DNA of 64,000 nucleotides from Vibrio neptunius (GTDB lineage Bacteria; Pseudomonadota; Gammaproteobacteria; Enterobacterales; Vibrionaceae): NCBI GenBank assembly GCA_019339365.1, contig CP079859.1, positions 434,001 to 498,000 of the forward strand, read 5' to 3'. Shown piece by piece: positions 25,493 to 34,538 of this stretch (position 1 is its first letter; each line of letters starts with the position of its first letter). The notes under the pieces were generated by a model. It saw only the letters and a program-made list of their open reading frames with translations, ran no database searches and was not told where the DNA came from. The position numbers and the translations under genes were made by a program.

Positions 25493-25957
25493 TTATGGAT
25501 TGACGTTACGGTTGATAGGATTCTGCAGAGAAATTAAGGTTTCAGTTGATTGCACTTCGTCAATAGCCTGCAGTTTATCAATCAGAACATACTGTAGCTC
25601 TTCAATCGAACGACACATCAATTTTACGAAGATGTTATAAGCCCCAGTAGTGTAATAAGCCTCAACCACTTCTTCCAAAGCATTGAGTTTTTCAAGCGCC
25701 GAATGGTAGTCACGTGCAGCATTGAGGTTAATGCCGATAAAGCAACATACATCGTAGCCCAGCTTTTTGGTATCAACGATGACTTCTGTGCCTTGTATGA
25801 TGTTTGCCGCCTTCATTTTTTCGATACGCACATGAATAGTCGCTGGGCTGACTTCGAACTTTTTTGCCATTTCCGCATAGGCGGTTTTGGCATTTTCCAT
25901 TAGTGTTTTTAAGATCGCTCGGTCAAGCTCGTCGAGTTTGGTATGTTGAGTTTGCAT
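25493..25957 (-). CDS. asnC: Transcriptional regulator AsnC (Lrp/AsnC family)
   Basis: Asparagine-responsive regulator, known in E. coli to activate asnA. It has 154 residues: an N-terminal helix-turn-helix (AEMAKKFEVSPATIHVRIEKM) and a RAM ligand domain (GYDVCCFIGINL, EAYYTTGAYNIFVKLMCRS, VQSTETLISLQNPI). The match to E. coli AsnC is close along the whole length, so it is AsnC and not Lrp. asnA is not in this window. Confidence 0.93.
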   Translation of the reverse strand: MQTQHTKLDELDRAILKTLMENAKTAYAEMAKKFEVSPATIHVRIEKMKAANIIQGTEVIVDTKKLGYDVCCFIGINLNAARDYHSALEKLNALEEVVEAYYTTGAYNIFVKLMCRSIEELQYVLIDKLQAIDEVQSTETLISLQNPINRNVNP

Positions 25958-26050
25958 CTTTATCCCTACTTAACGCTATGTATGTGTTCAAAATATCAAC
26001 AAGAGTGATAATATTAAAGTAATTGTTCACCTCATCTGAGAGCTATTTTA

Positions 26051-29000
26051 GTGCGCTTTTGCCTGATTCTTCTAGCCATATTTTCGACAGTCCTTTCACA
26101 TGCACATGCGACAGACAAAGATGTACTAATTGTTCATTCTTATCATCAAGGTTTCTTTTGGACTGACGCTTTTCAGCATGGCCTTGAAGACGTGTTATCA
26201 GGGGAAGATATCACCACGCGAGTGGTGTATCTAGATTCGAAACGACTACAAAACCCCGCATACTTGGAGCAGCTTTATAAGCTCTATCAAACCAAATTTT
26301 CTCAAGAAACCTTTGCTGCTATCGTTGTCAGTGACAATAATGCCCTCAATCTCATCCAGCGGCTTGCCCCTGAAGTGGGGAGTACTCCAGTGATATTTGG
26401 AGGCATCAACAACTACAGCCCACAAATGCACTCGCAGCTCAGAGCTACGGGGGTGATTGAAGATATCGATATTTACAACAACGTTAACTTGATTGAGCGT
26501 ATTCAACCGAAAGTAGAGAAGATTTATGTCGTCAGTGACTACTCGGTGACAGGAGAAGCAGTGAGGTTACAAGTTGAACGCTTTCTCGCTATCAATAGTC
26601 AATATCAGCATATGGTTGAACAGTTAGTGCCCGAAAGCTATGAGCAGCTAATTGATTTTTCTTCTAACCTAGATGCTACCAGTAGTGTGTTGTTTTGGGT
26701 GTATTACCGAGATAAGCAAGGTCGGATTGCGACAGATAAAAATTGGAAGAGGTTCAATCAGGTATCTAAGTCTCCTATCTATATGGTGCATGACCTCGGG
26801 CTTGGCAATGGGGCTGTAGGTGGCGTTATTTTAAATGGCCGGACACAGGGGCAACAAACAGCTAAGCAACTTCTCAAAGTACTCAGGGAGAATAGTGGAG
26901 AATTACCCAAAGTAGAAGTGGGTACTCCTGAAATAAAACTCGATTATCAAGCTGTTGTTAAATGGGGATTGGGTATCGATGGTGAGGTAGCGACAACCTT
27001 GTTCAACAAACCTCAGTCTTTTGCTATTCGGTATCAGAAAGAACTTAAAGTGATTGGCAGTCTAGTCGTCTTTCTTTCTCTCGTTATTCTGGTCTTGATT
27101 TATTACTTGAGCCGATTGAAAAAAAGTGAGGCTCTGGCTAAAGAGAGCCAGACGCTAATTGAGATGGTGTTTGACCAGAGCTATCACTTCATCGGTTTAC
27201 TTGATGGACAAGGTCGAACTATTTCAAGCAACAGTAAGTTGCAGGATCTTCTTTATCATCAGGACTTCAGTATAGACAGACCTATTTGGCAGCATCAGCA
27301 TTGGGAAGACCAAGCGGTTGACAAACTGAAGCGTTATTTTAACGGCCACCAGAAAAACCAAAATACTCAATTTGAAGCGGAAATTTGGCATCCAGAGCAG
27401 GGAGCAATGGTGCTTGAAGTATCTTTAAAACCTTTACCAGAGACAGGTCAAGGCGCTGAATATCTTCTTGAAGCGCGTGAGATAACTTCTAGAAAGATAA
27501 CTGAGGCTCGACTCTACCAGCGAGAAGTTAACCTCAGCCATTACTACGACCAGCAACCTGTGATGATGATTACTCTTGATGAGCACAATCGCATCCAACA
27601 GGTAAATCAGTTTGCGGAGCAGCTATTGGGCTTTTCATCCGATAAAGTGCTTGGCCATCGATTGAGTGAATTTTATCTGCATACCGATGCGATTATTCCT
27701 CGTCAGGTATTGTTACAGCCTAAGCAGGCGATGCGTGGAGTGTGGCGGCGTGAAATTGAGTACCGTCATGCCGATGACAAACCAGTATGGATTCGAGAGA
27801 ATATTCGTCCACTTATCGAATCAGGACATTTACTGATTGTTGGTGAGGACATTACAGAAACCAAGAAGTTAGCAGAGCAGCTAGAATATCAGGCGCGCCA
27901 TGATTTGCTGACTGGAACGTTTAATCGCAACCATTTCGAAATGGAGCTAGCGAAATCGCTGCTGGAGGTAGAAAGCTACACACGTACTCATGCGATGTTG
28001 TATTTGGATCTCGACCAACTCAAAGTTCTCAATGACACGGCAGGTCACGAAGCAGGCGATACCGCCATTCAGTTCTGTGCCAGTATGTTGGAAGAAGTGC
28101 TACCTTATAACGCCATTTTGGCGCGTATGGGCGGAGACGAGTTCGCTGTGTTACTCAAAGACTGTACCGAGCGTGATGCCAAGAATGTTGCCAATACCAT
28201 TGTGATGACGCTTGGTGAGCAGCCTTTTGTCTGGGATGACATTCGTCTCAACATGACTTGCTCGATAGGCATACGTTTGATCGACCATACTGCGGACTCT
28301 CCGCAAATGGTTCATGCTCAGGCTGATACGGCTTGTCATGCCGCCAAAGAGGAAGGGCGCAACCGCTATAACCTCTACTGTCAGGATGATGCAGATCTAC
28401 GTCGACGTGAACAGGAAATGGAATGTGTCAGCTTAGTACATAAAGCGCTGGCGACTGATCGTATTGAATTGTTTGCTCAGCAGATCATCGCTTTGAACCA
28501 AGACGATACACTGATGCACTTTGAGATCCTGATCCGTATTCGCAATGCCGAAGGGGAATACATTTCGCCGGGTATCTTTATGCCAGCGTCAGAGCGTTAC
28601 AATATTGCTCAATTGTTAGATAAACAAGTGGTCACTCAAACGTTAGACTGGCTAGCTGCCAATCCCTTGGCGTTAGCGAATCTTGGCATGTGTTCTATTA
28701 ACTTATCTGGCCACTCGATGGGAAATAAGGAGTTTATTGCCTTCTTGTTGGATAAGCTTCAGTACAGTTCTGTTCCGTGCGAGAAAATCTGTCTTGAAAT
28801 CACAGAAACAGCGGCAATGAGCAACATGAACCAGGCTATCGATCTGTTTTCTCAGTTCAAGCAATTGGGTTGCAAAATTGCACTCGATGACTTTGGTTCC
28901 GGCCTCTCTTCTTTTGGTTATCTAAAAAAACTGCCAGTAGATATCGTGAAAATTGATGGCTTGTTTGTACGCGACATTGATGTCAATGAAGTTGATCACC

Positions 29001-29197
29001 TAATGGTCCGTTCAATCAATGATTTAGCTAAACAGATGGGTAAAAAAACCGTTGCTGAATTCGTCGAGAACAATCGTATCATTGATCTTCTGGTGGAATT
29101 GGGTGTGGATTACGCACAAGGTTATGTTATTGGTAAGCCTAAGCCACTAGAAGCCCTAGTCGCAGAGCTATTGAACAACAAGCGTAGTGTCGAATAG
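26051..29197 (+). CDS. Periplasm-sensing GGDEF/EAL protein (cyclic-di-GMP turnover)
   Basis: Large membrane signalling protein of 1048 residues. Layout: signal peptide (1-20), periplasmic ABC-substrate-binding-like domain (~22-320, with VLIVHSYHQGFFW), one membrane helix (~334-354), two PAS-like domains (~362-480 and ~490-610), a GGDEF domain with an intact motif (RMGGDEF near 692) and an EAL domain. The EAL motif reads EIL near 825, but the other catalytic segments (INLSG, EITETA, LDDFGSG, VKIDG, AEFVEN) are kept, so both activities are possible. Starts at GTG 26051, since the next codons encode a good signal peptide. The periplasmic ligand is unknown. Confidence 0.92.
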   Translation: MRFCLILLAIFSTVLSHAHATDKDVLIVHSYHQGFFWTDAFQHGLEDVLSGEDITTRVVYLDSKRLQNPAYLEQLYKLYQTKFSQETFAAIVVSDNNALNLIQRLAPEVGSTPVIFGGINNYSPQMHSQLRATGVIEDIDIYNNVNLIERIQPKVEKIYVVSDYSVTGEAVRLQVERFLAINSQYQHMVEQLVPESYEQLIDFSSNLDATSSVLFWVYYRDKQGRIATDKNWKRFNQVSKSPIYMVHDLGLGNGAVGGVILNGRTQGQQTAKQLLKVLRENSGELPKVEVGTPEIKLDYQAVVKWGLGIDGEVATTLFNKPQSFAIRYQKELKVIGSLVVFLSLVILVLIYYLSRLKKSEALAKESQTLIEMVFDQSYHFIGLLDGQGRTISSNSKLQDLLYHQDFSIDRPIWQHQHWEDQAVDKLKRYFNGHQKNQNTQFEAEIWHPEQGAMVLEVSLKPLPETGQGAEYLLEAREITSRKITEARLYQREVNLSHYYDQQPVMMITLDEHNRIQQVNQFAEQLLGFSSDKVLGHRLSEFYLHTDAIIPRQVLLQPKQAMRGVWRREIEYRHADDKPVWIRENIRPLIESGHLLIVGEDITETKKLAEQLEYQARHDLLTGTFNRNHFEMELAKSLLEVESYTRTHAMLYLDLDQLKVLNDTAGHEAGDTAIQFCASMLEEVLPYNAILARMGGDEFAVLLKDCTERDAKNVANTIVMTLGEQPFVWDDIRLNMTCSIGIRLIDHTADSPQMVHAQADTACHAAKEEGRNRYNLYCQDDADLRRREQEMECVSLVHKALATDRIELFAQQIIALNQDDTLMHFEILIRIRNAEGEYISPGIFMPASERYNIAQLLDKQVVTQTLDWLAANPLALANLGMCSINLSGHSMGNKEFIAFLLDKLQYSSVPCEKICLEITETAAMSNMNQAIDLFSQFKQLGCKIALDDFGSGLSSFGYLKKLPVDIVKIDGLFVRDIDVNEVDHLMVRSINDLAKQMGKKTVAEFVENNRIIDLLVELGVDYAQGYVIGKPKPLEALVAELLNNKRSVE

Positions 29198-29249
29198 CAA
29201 AATCCATTACACTGGCGGCCCGACAACATGACCCCCAATGGAGCCCATC

Positions 29250-30029
29250 GTGCAGTTACAACTCATTAGTGAAGACCCGAACCGAAATGAGCAACTGAAT
29301 CAGTTGGCTCAACGCTGGGGGCTATCACATGATGAACAAAGCGCTTTTGCGTTGGTTCTGACTGCGGAACGTTTAGAGCTGCGTAAAGTCGATGAGCCTA
29401 AGTTGGGCGCTATCTGCGTCGATTTAGCGGGTGGTGCAGTGGCTCACAGGCGCAAGTTTGGTGGTGGAAAAGGGCAGGCGATTGCAAAAGCCGCTGGTTT
29501 GAATAAAGGTGTGATTCCTACAGTACTTGACGGCACTGCAGGGTTGGGGCGTGATGCGTTTGTACTCGCTTCACTAGGGTGTAAAGTGCAAATGGTAGAA
29601 CGCCATCCTGTTGTGGCTGCATTGCTTGATGATGGCCTTGAACGTGCGAAACAGGACCCAGAAATTGGAGACTGGGTCAGTGAGCGAATGTCCTTACTTC
29701 ATGCCTCTAGCCATAACGCCCTAGAATCTCTGGCCAACGACGCTGAGTTTGCTAAACCTGATGTGGTTTATTTAGACCCGATGTACCCACATCCAGAAGG
29801 TAAAAAGAAGAGTGCGCTAGTTAAAAAAGAAATGCGGGTGTTTCAGTCTTTAGTGGGTGCCGATCTGGATGCTGATAAGCTGTTAGAACCTGCGTTAGCC
29901 CTTGCGAGTAAAAGGGTGGTGGTTAAGCGACCTGACTACGCAGAGTGGCTGAATGGGCAAAAGCCCGCGATGGCTATTGAGACGAAAAAAAATCGTTTTG
30001 ACGTTTATGTGAATGCATCAATGACTTAG
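29250..30029 (+). CDS. rsmJ: 16S rRNA (guanine1516-N2)-methyltransferase RsmJ
   Basis: SAM-dependent methyltransferase acting on the small ribosomal subunit. It matches E. coli RsmJ/YhiQ over its length: [38 protein letters not shown] (SAM site), VYLDPMYPH and [16 protein letters not shown]. An in-frame ATG at 29238 is possible, but GGAG six bases before GTG 29250 and the usual MQLQLI start favour 29250 (about 259 residues). Confidence 0.93.
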   Translation: MQLQLISEDPNRNEQLNQLAQRWGLSHDEQSAFALVLTAERLELRKVDEPKLGAICVDLAGGAVAHRRKFGGGKGQAIAKAAGLNKGVIPTVLDGTAGLGRDAFVLASLGCKVQMVERHPVVAALLDDGLERAKQDPEIGDWVSERMSLLHASSHNALESLANDAEFAKPDVVYLDPMYPHPEGKKKSALVKKEMRVFQSLVGADLDADKLLEPALALASKRVVVKRPDYAEWLNGQKPAMAIETKKNRFDVYVNASMT

Positions 30030-30130
30030 CACTCAATCGTATTTGACAGCGTTATTTAGTGCTTGCTTATTCGTCACCATGCAGGTATATCATACTAAGA
30101 ATTATTCGTATTCTTAGCTGGAGTAGTAGC

Positions 30131-30694
30131 ATGGCTAAACGACTTTGTAAGATGAATCGTAAGCAAATAGCTGATGGATTGAATGAAATCCATCGTTTGG
30201 TGGTTGCACCTAAGTTTGTCTGTCGTTCTTGTGCTCGTTCTTCAGCAGATAAAGCCTCTTTGTGCAAACCTGCAGCCATTCCTCCTCAGCAGTGCCAGAA
30301 CAAACCTATAGAGCAACAACGCTCCTGTGGTCTGTTAGCGGAAGCCTTGCCTTCGCAAGATACTCAAATAAGTCAACTTTCTGAACAGAAGTCCCAAGCA
30401 GTTCGCCGAGTCCTTGAACGGGTCAAAGAGAAGGCTCAGCCTAAGGTATCTACCGCAGCCAAAACCACTGCCGACGAGCTGACACTGGACTTGTCCGATA
30501 AGAAAGCGATTAAGAAGGCCAAGAAAGCGCTGAAGAAACAGTATAAACAGCAGAAGAAGCTCTTAAAGCTAGTTAAGAAGCAACATAAATTGCAAAAGCA
30601 CGAGGCTCGAATCAAGGCTCAACTCAGTAAGAAACCTGCTCTGAGTTTGTCGCCTGAGCAGTTTGAACCCGCATCGACGTCCAATATGCATTGA
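30131..30694 (+). CDS. Hypothetical Cys-rich, Lys-rich small protein
   Basis: 187 residues from ATG 30131 (MAKRLCKMNRKQIADGLN), chosen because GGAG lies nine bases upstream. The N-terminal third has a cysteine cluster (CRSCARSSADKASLC ... QQCQ) that could bind a metal. The last third is a very basic helix (LDLSDKKAIKKAKKALKKQY, then QQKKLLKLVKKQHKLQKHEA), likely to bind nucleic acid or form a coiled coil. I do not recognise the family. It follows rsmJ by 100 bases and ends in a shared terminator. Confidence 0.8.
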   Translation: MAKRLCKMNRKQIADGLNEIHRLVVAPKFVCRSCARSSADKASLCKPAAIPPQQCQNKPIEQQRSCGLLAEALPSQDTQISQLSEQKSQAVRRVLERVKEKAQPKVSTAAKTTADELTLDLSDKKAIKKAKKALKKQYKQQKKLLKLVKKQHKLQKHEARIKAQLSKKPALSLSPEQFEPASTSNMH

Positions 30695-30699
30695 TAAAA

Positions 30700-30729
30700 A
30701 AACGCTCTCCAGTTGGAGAGCGTTTTTTT
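30700..30729. terminator. Bidirectional terminator
   Basis: AACGCTCTCCAGTTGGAGAGCGTT hairpin with an A run before and a T run after, between the convergent Cys/Lys-rich gene and the yigM-like gene. It overlaps the last codons of the latter. Confidence 0.85.
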
Positions 30730-31612
30730 ATTCGCTTACCGAGTGATAACTTTGGGCAACTTTGCGTTTGACCCATGTTTCGTTAATCCACAACGACAGC
30801 ATGATGATCGTACCACCAATTGATAGGCGGACGAGATCAACATCTCGGTTCCAAATCACTATGTTGACGATCAGTCCTGCAGGAACCAGTGCGTTATTCA
30901 TGACCGCGAGAGCACCAGCGTTAACCATAGTCGCTCCTTTGTTCCAGGCAAAGTAGCCAAAACCTGAAGCAATCAGTCCAAGGTAAATCAGGATGCCCCA
31001 TTGCGTGTTGTTAGTCGGCATCTTTTCGATGTTGCCCATTAACGCGAAAGCCACCAAGGCAACACACAGAGCGCCTAGGTAGAAATAACCAAAAATTGTA
31101 TGCTGCGGCAATTCAACCGGCTGTTTCTCCATCAAATATTTGTAGCCTACCTGACCAATGGCAAAGCAGACATTAGCACCTTGAACGACAAGGAAACCAA
31201 GAATGAAGTTTTCATTAATACCTGCGAATTTAATAAACGCTGCGCCAGCGACAGCAATGACGGCAGTAACCAAATACCAGGGAGAAAAGCGTCGTTTAAG
31301 TAAATCGTAAATTAGGGTCACGTAGATCGGTGTGAAAATGGTGAAAAGTAGAACTTCTGGCACGGAGAGCAAAAGAAAAGACTGGTAGTAGAAGCAATAC
31401 ATTAAGCCAAGCTGGAAACCACCCACGGTCATCAGCTTAATGATCAAAGATTTATCGACACCCCTAAACTTGAGGAACGGAAGAAATACCAAACTCGCCA
31501 GCGCAACGCGCATCAGTACAGAAAACCAAGAATCGACCTGACCAGCGAGATAAACGCCAATTAGGCTAAACGAGAACGCCCACAAAAGGGTGACTGCAGA
31601 TAGATAACCCAT
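30728..31612 (-). CDS. yigM: EamA/DMT transporter, YigM-like (biotin transporter)
   Basis: Ten-helix inner-membrane transporter of the drug/metabolite transporter superfamily. The whole protein resembles E. coli YigM, the biotin importer: LWAFSFSLIGVYLAGQVDSWF, LVFLPFLKFRG, VPEVLLFTIFTPIYVTLIYD, FAIGQVGYKYLME and GALAVMNNALVPAGLIVN. 294 residues, similar to YigM. Function is assigned by family resemblance. Confidence 0.8.
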   Translation of the reverse strand: MGYLSAVTLLWAFSFSLIGVYLAGQVDSWFSVLMRVALASLVFLPFLKFRGVDKSLIIKLMTVGGFQLGLMYCFYYQSFLLLSVPEVLLFTIFTPIYVTLIYDLLKRRFSPWYLVTAVIAVAGAAFIKFAGINENFILGFLVVQGANVCFAIGQVGYKYLMEKQPVELPQHTIFGYFYLGALCVALVAFALMGNIEKMPTNNTQWGILIYLGLIASGFGYFAWNKGATMVNAGALAVMNNALVPAGLIVNIVIWNRDVDLVRLSIGGTIIMLSLWINETWVKRKVAQSYHSVSE

Positions 31613-31668
31613 AATTAATACTCATTATCAATAACTGCTCTGCAGTCTATACGAAAACGATGCTGCGA

Positions 31669-32094
31669 TCAGTCTTTAAGTGGCACGACCAACATGTCAA
31701 CCGGAGAGCAATTGATCAATTGTCGGGTTGACGAGAGCAGTTTGCTCCAGAAATCCTGATGATGACCACATACCACCATGTCGATATTGAACTCTCGGAT
31801 GGTATCGCACAATTCATTACTCAAATCACCGCTACCCACCAGCGTATGTTTGATCGGATAGTTGGCGTGCTCGGCAAAGTTTTTCAACTGTTGTTGAGAT
31901 GCTTCAATTGCTTGATGCTGGGTTTCAGCCAAGTTGATATCAATCAAGCCAGTGTATAGTTCTGCGTAGTTGACATCGATATGAATGAAAGAGACATCGG
32001 CGCCGAGAGGTTTGGCAAGGGCTACCGCTTTATCGACTAAGGTTTTGCTGTCTTCGGACAGGTCGATGGCAACTAAAATATGCTGATAACTCAT
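31669..32094 (-). CDS. uspA: Universal stress protein UspA
   Basis: Cytoplasmic stress protein of the UspA fold, 141 residues from MSYQHILVAIDLSEDS. The start at 32094 has GGAGAT upstream; an upstream in-frame ATG ten codons earlier would place that site inside the gene. The C-terminal segment is SPVDMLVVPLKD. It lies close to divergent ftnA and to uspB, so this is a small stress and iron cluster. Confidence 0.92.
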   Translation of the reverse strand: MSYQHILVAIDLSEDSKTLVDKAVALAKPLGADVSFIHIDVNYAELYTGLIDINLAETQHQAIEASQQQLKNFAEHANYPIKHTLVGSGDLSNELCDTIREFNIDMVVCGHHQDFWSKLLSSTRQLINCSPVDMLVVPLKD

Positions 32095-32249
32095 AGTGCT
32101 ATCTCCATTTAAGTATCTAATCAAAGGTTAGCATTAAGGTCAGAATATTTTTGTCGCAGTGATCTCAGATCCACATTCATTCGTCAAAGTGTTATGGTGA
32201 GCTAATGATATAGTTCATAAAAGTTTATCGAGTTAATTAGGAGTGATAA

Positions 32250-32777
32250 ATGCTTTCACAGGCAATGGTTGATCAATTGAATGAGCAAATTAATCTCGAA
32301 TTTTTCTCATCCAATCTATACTTACAGATGAGTGCTTGGTGTGAAGACAACGGTTTCGAGGGTGCTGCTGAGTTTTTACGTACACACGCCGTAGAAGAAA
32401 TGGAGCACATGCAGCGACTATTCACTTATGTGAGCGAGACTGGCGCGATGCCAATTCTAGGTGCGATCGATGCACCAAAACATGAATTCGGCAGCTTAGG
32501 CGATGTTTTCCGTGAAACCTATGAGCATGAGCAGATGATAACTCAGAAAATCAATACGCTTGCTCACCTAGCTTTTACGTCCCAAGATTACTCTACTTTC
32601 AACTTCTTGCAGTGGTACGTCGCTGAGCAGCACGAGGAAGAGAAGTTGTTCAAAGGGATTTTAGATAAGCTAGAGTTGGTTGGTGAAGACGGCAAAGCGC
32701 TGTTCTTTATCGACAAAGACCTAGCCGCTCTAGCGAAAGAAGGTTCATCTTCTATCATGGATGCCTCTGCTGAATAA
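32250..32777 (+). CDS. ftnA: Non-haem ferritin FtnA
   Basis: Iron-storage protein forming a 24-mer shell with a ferroxidase centre. 175 residues; the diiron ligands are visible in [13 protein letters not shown] (Glu17), [11 protein letters not shown] (Glu50, His53), YEHEQMI (Glu94) and [12 protein letters not shown] (Glu127 and Gln). No haem-binding Met of the bacterioferritin type is obvious. AGGAGTG precedes the ATG. Confidence 0.95.
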   Translation: MLSQAMVDQLNEQINLEFFSSNLYLQMSAWCEDNGFEGAAEFLRTHAVEEMEHMQRLFTYVSETGAMPILGAIDAPKHEFGSLGDVFRETYEHEQMITQKINTLAHLAFTSQDYSTFNFLQWYVAEQHEEEKLFKGILDKLELVGEDGKALFFIDKDLAALAKEGSSSIMDASAE

Positions 32778-32850
32778 ACTTCAGCGAAAGACGCGCTAAA
32801 TCGATCGTCTTTTTCTTCTGGGCTGAGGGTAGAAGAGTAGGGAGGAAAAG

Positions 32851-33174
32851 ATGATCAATGCTGATACTATTTTATTCACGCTTATGTTGATAACGCTGGT
32901 AAACATGCTCAGATATCTGACTGCACTGCGTTCTCTTATTTATATCATGCGTGAAGCCCACCCGCTGCTCTATCAGCAAGTTGATGGGAATGGTTTCTTC
33001 ACCACTCATGGCAATGTCTCTAAACAAGTGCGCTTGTTTCATTACCTGAAGAGTAGAGAATATCACCATCATCATGACGAAGTGTTTACCGGCAAGTGCG
33101 AGCGAGTCAGAGAACTCTTTATTCTTTCTACTTCACTACTCGGCGTCACTTTATTTGCAGCGTTCATCTTATAA
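32851..33174 (+). CDS. uspB: Universal stress protein UspB
   Basis: Small membrane protein of 107 residues with two hydrophobic helices, one at each end ([18 protein letters not shown] and [19 protein letters not shown]), separated by a His-rich segment (REYHHHHDE). It matches UspB, a stationary-phase protein linked to ethanol resistance in E. coli. GGAGG precedes the ATG. Lies downstream of ftnA. Confidence 0.9.
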   Translation: MINADTILFTLMLITLVNMLRYLTALRSLIYIMREAHPLLYQQVDGNGFFTTHGNVSKQVRLFHYLKSREYHHHHDEVFTGKCERVRELFILSTSLLGVTLFAAFIL

Positions 33175-33228
33175 TTGGTGAATTGGCAAGCGTTCCATTT
33201 ATCGCTAGAATAGCGTCGAAACTGGCTA

Positions 33229-33257
33229 AGGATGTGCTAAATGCACATCCTTTTTTA
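33229..33257 (+). terminator. Intrinsic terminator after uspB
   Basis: GGATGTGCTAAATGCACATCC hairpin followed by TTTTTTATT, between uspB and the flavoprotein gene. Confidence 0.85.
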
Positions 33258-33281
33258 TTGGATTTTGGTTGAGAAAAGGTC

Positions 33282-34475
33282 ATGGCGGAAAAGTTTGATG
33301 TCGTCGTCATCGGTGCAGGTGCGGCAGGATTAATGTGTGCTGCAGAAGCGGGCAAGCGTGGGCGGAAAGTCCTCGTGCTGGATCACGCTAAAAAACCGGG
33401 CCGCAAGATTATTATCTCGGGTGGTGGGCGTTGTAATTTCACTAACTACGATGTATCGGCCAAAAACTACCTGTGCAGTAATCCGCATTTCGTCAAATCG
33501 GCGCTTGCCCAGTACACCAACTGGGACTTTATTTCGATGATCTACAAACATGAAATTCAGTTTGAAGAACGCGATCATGGTCAGCTGTTCTGTGTCGGTG
33601 ATTGCGACTCTAAAGACATAGTCAAAATGCTGTTGGCCGAGTGTGATTTGCCAACGGTCGAACAACGTTATCGTCAAGATATTCACCATATTGAAAAAAC
33701 GGACACGGGCTTTGAGCTGCACGCCAATACCGATGTGATTGAATGTCAGTCCTTGGTGGTGGCGACTGGCGGATTGTCGATGCCAAAACTGGGTGCCACG
33801 CCCTTTGGCTACAAAGTGGCAGAGCAGTTTGGTCTGCCTGTGCTGCCGACAACGGCGGGCTTGGTACCATTTACCTTACACAAAGAGGATAAAGAGGACT
33901 TCGCCGAGCTGTCTGGTATTGCAATTCCTGTCGAAATCACCACGCAAAACAATACCACCTTCAAAGAAGCTTTATTGTTTACTCACCGAGGGTTATCTGG
34001 TCCGTCTGTCTTACAGGTTTCGTCCTACTGGAAGCCTGGTGAAGCGGTAACCGTGAATCTAGTGCCGGAAGTGGACCTAGATACCTTGCTGAATCGTTCT
34101 CTGGAAAAGCACCCAAACCAAAGCCTGAAAAACACCTTGGCCAAAGTCTTGCCAAAGCGTCTGGTTGAAGTGTTGATTGAGCGTAACGTGCTGATCGATT
34201 TGCCACTTAAGCAATTCGGTATCAATCAGTTGAAACAGATTGTTCAGCAATTAGAAAACTGGACCATCGCGCCCAACGGTACGGAGGGGTACCGCACTGC
34301 GGAAGTAACGCTAGGTGGTGTTGATACCGATCACCTGTCTTCAAAAACGATGGAGTGTAAGGAGATCAAAGGCCTGTATTTCATCGGTGAAGTCATGGAT
34401 GTGACGGGCTGGCTTGGAGGTTATAACTTCCAGTGGTGTTGGAGTTCAGGTTTTGTCGCTGGCCAGTGGGTATAA
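33282..34475 (+). CDS. HI0933/YhiN-family FAD-dependent flavoprotein
   Basis: Predicted NAD(P)/FAD oxidoreductase of 397 residues. The FAD-binding beta-alpha-beta motif is VVVIGAGAAGLMCAAEAGKRG (7-27); GRKIIISGGGRCNFTN and the C-terminal GLYFIGEVMDVTGWLGGYNFQWCWSSG are family signatures. Substrate and physiological role are not known for this family. A hairpin terminator (about 34491-34515) follows. Confidence 0.92.
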   Translation: MAEKFDVVVIGAGAAGLMCAAEAGKRGRKVLVLDHAKKPGRKIIISGGGRCNFTNYDVSAKNYLCSNPHFVKSALAQYTNWDFISMIYKHEIQFEERDHGQLFCVGDCDSKDIVKMLLAECDLPTVEQRYRQDIHHIEKTDTGFELHANTDVIECQSLVVATGGLSMPKLGATPFGYKVAEQFGLPVLPTTAGLVPFTLHKEDKEDFAELSGIAIPVEITTQNNTTFKEALLFTHRGLSGPSVLQVSSYWKPGEAVTVNLVPEVDLDTLLNRSLEKHPNQSLKNTLAKVLPKRLVEVLIERNVLIDLPLKQFGINQLKQIVQQLENWTIAPNGTEGYRTAEVTLGGVDTDHLSSKTMECKEIKGLYFIGEVMDVTGWLGGYNFQWCWSSGFVAGQWV

Positions 34476-34538
34476 ATCCCTACTAAAAAAACGGAAGAGT
34501 GGGGAACTCTTCCGTTTGTGTTTCGGGCTACAGGCAAG

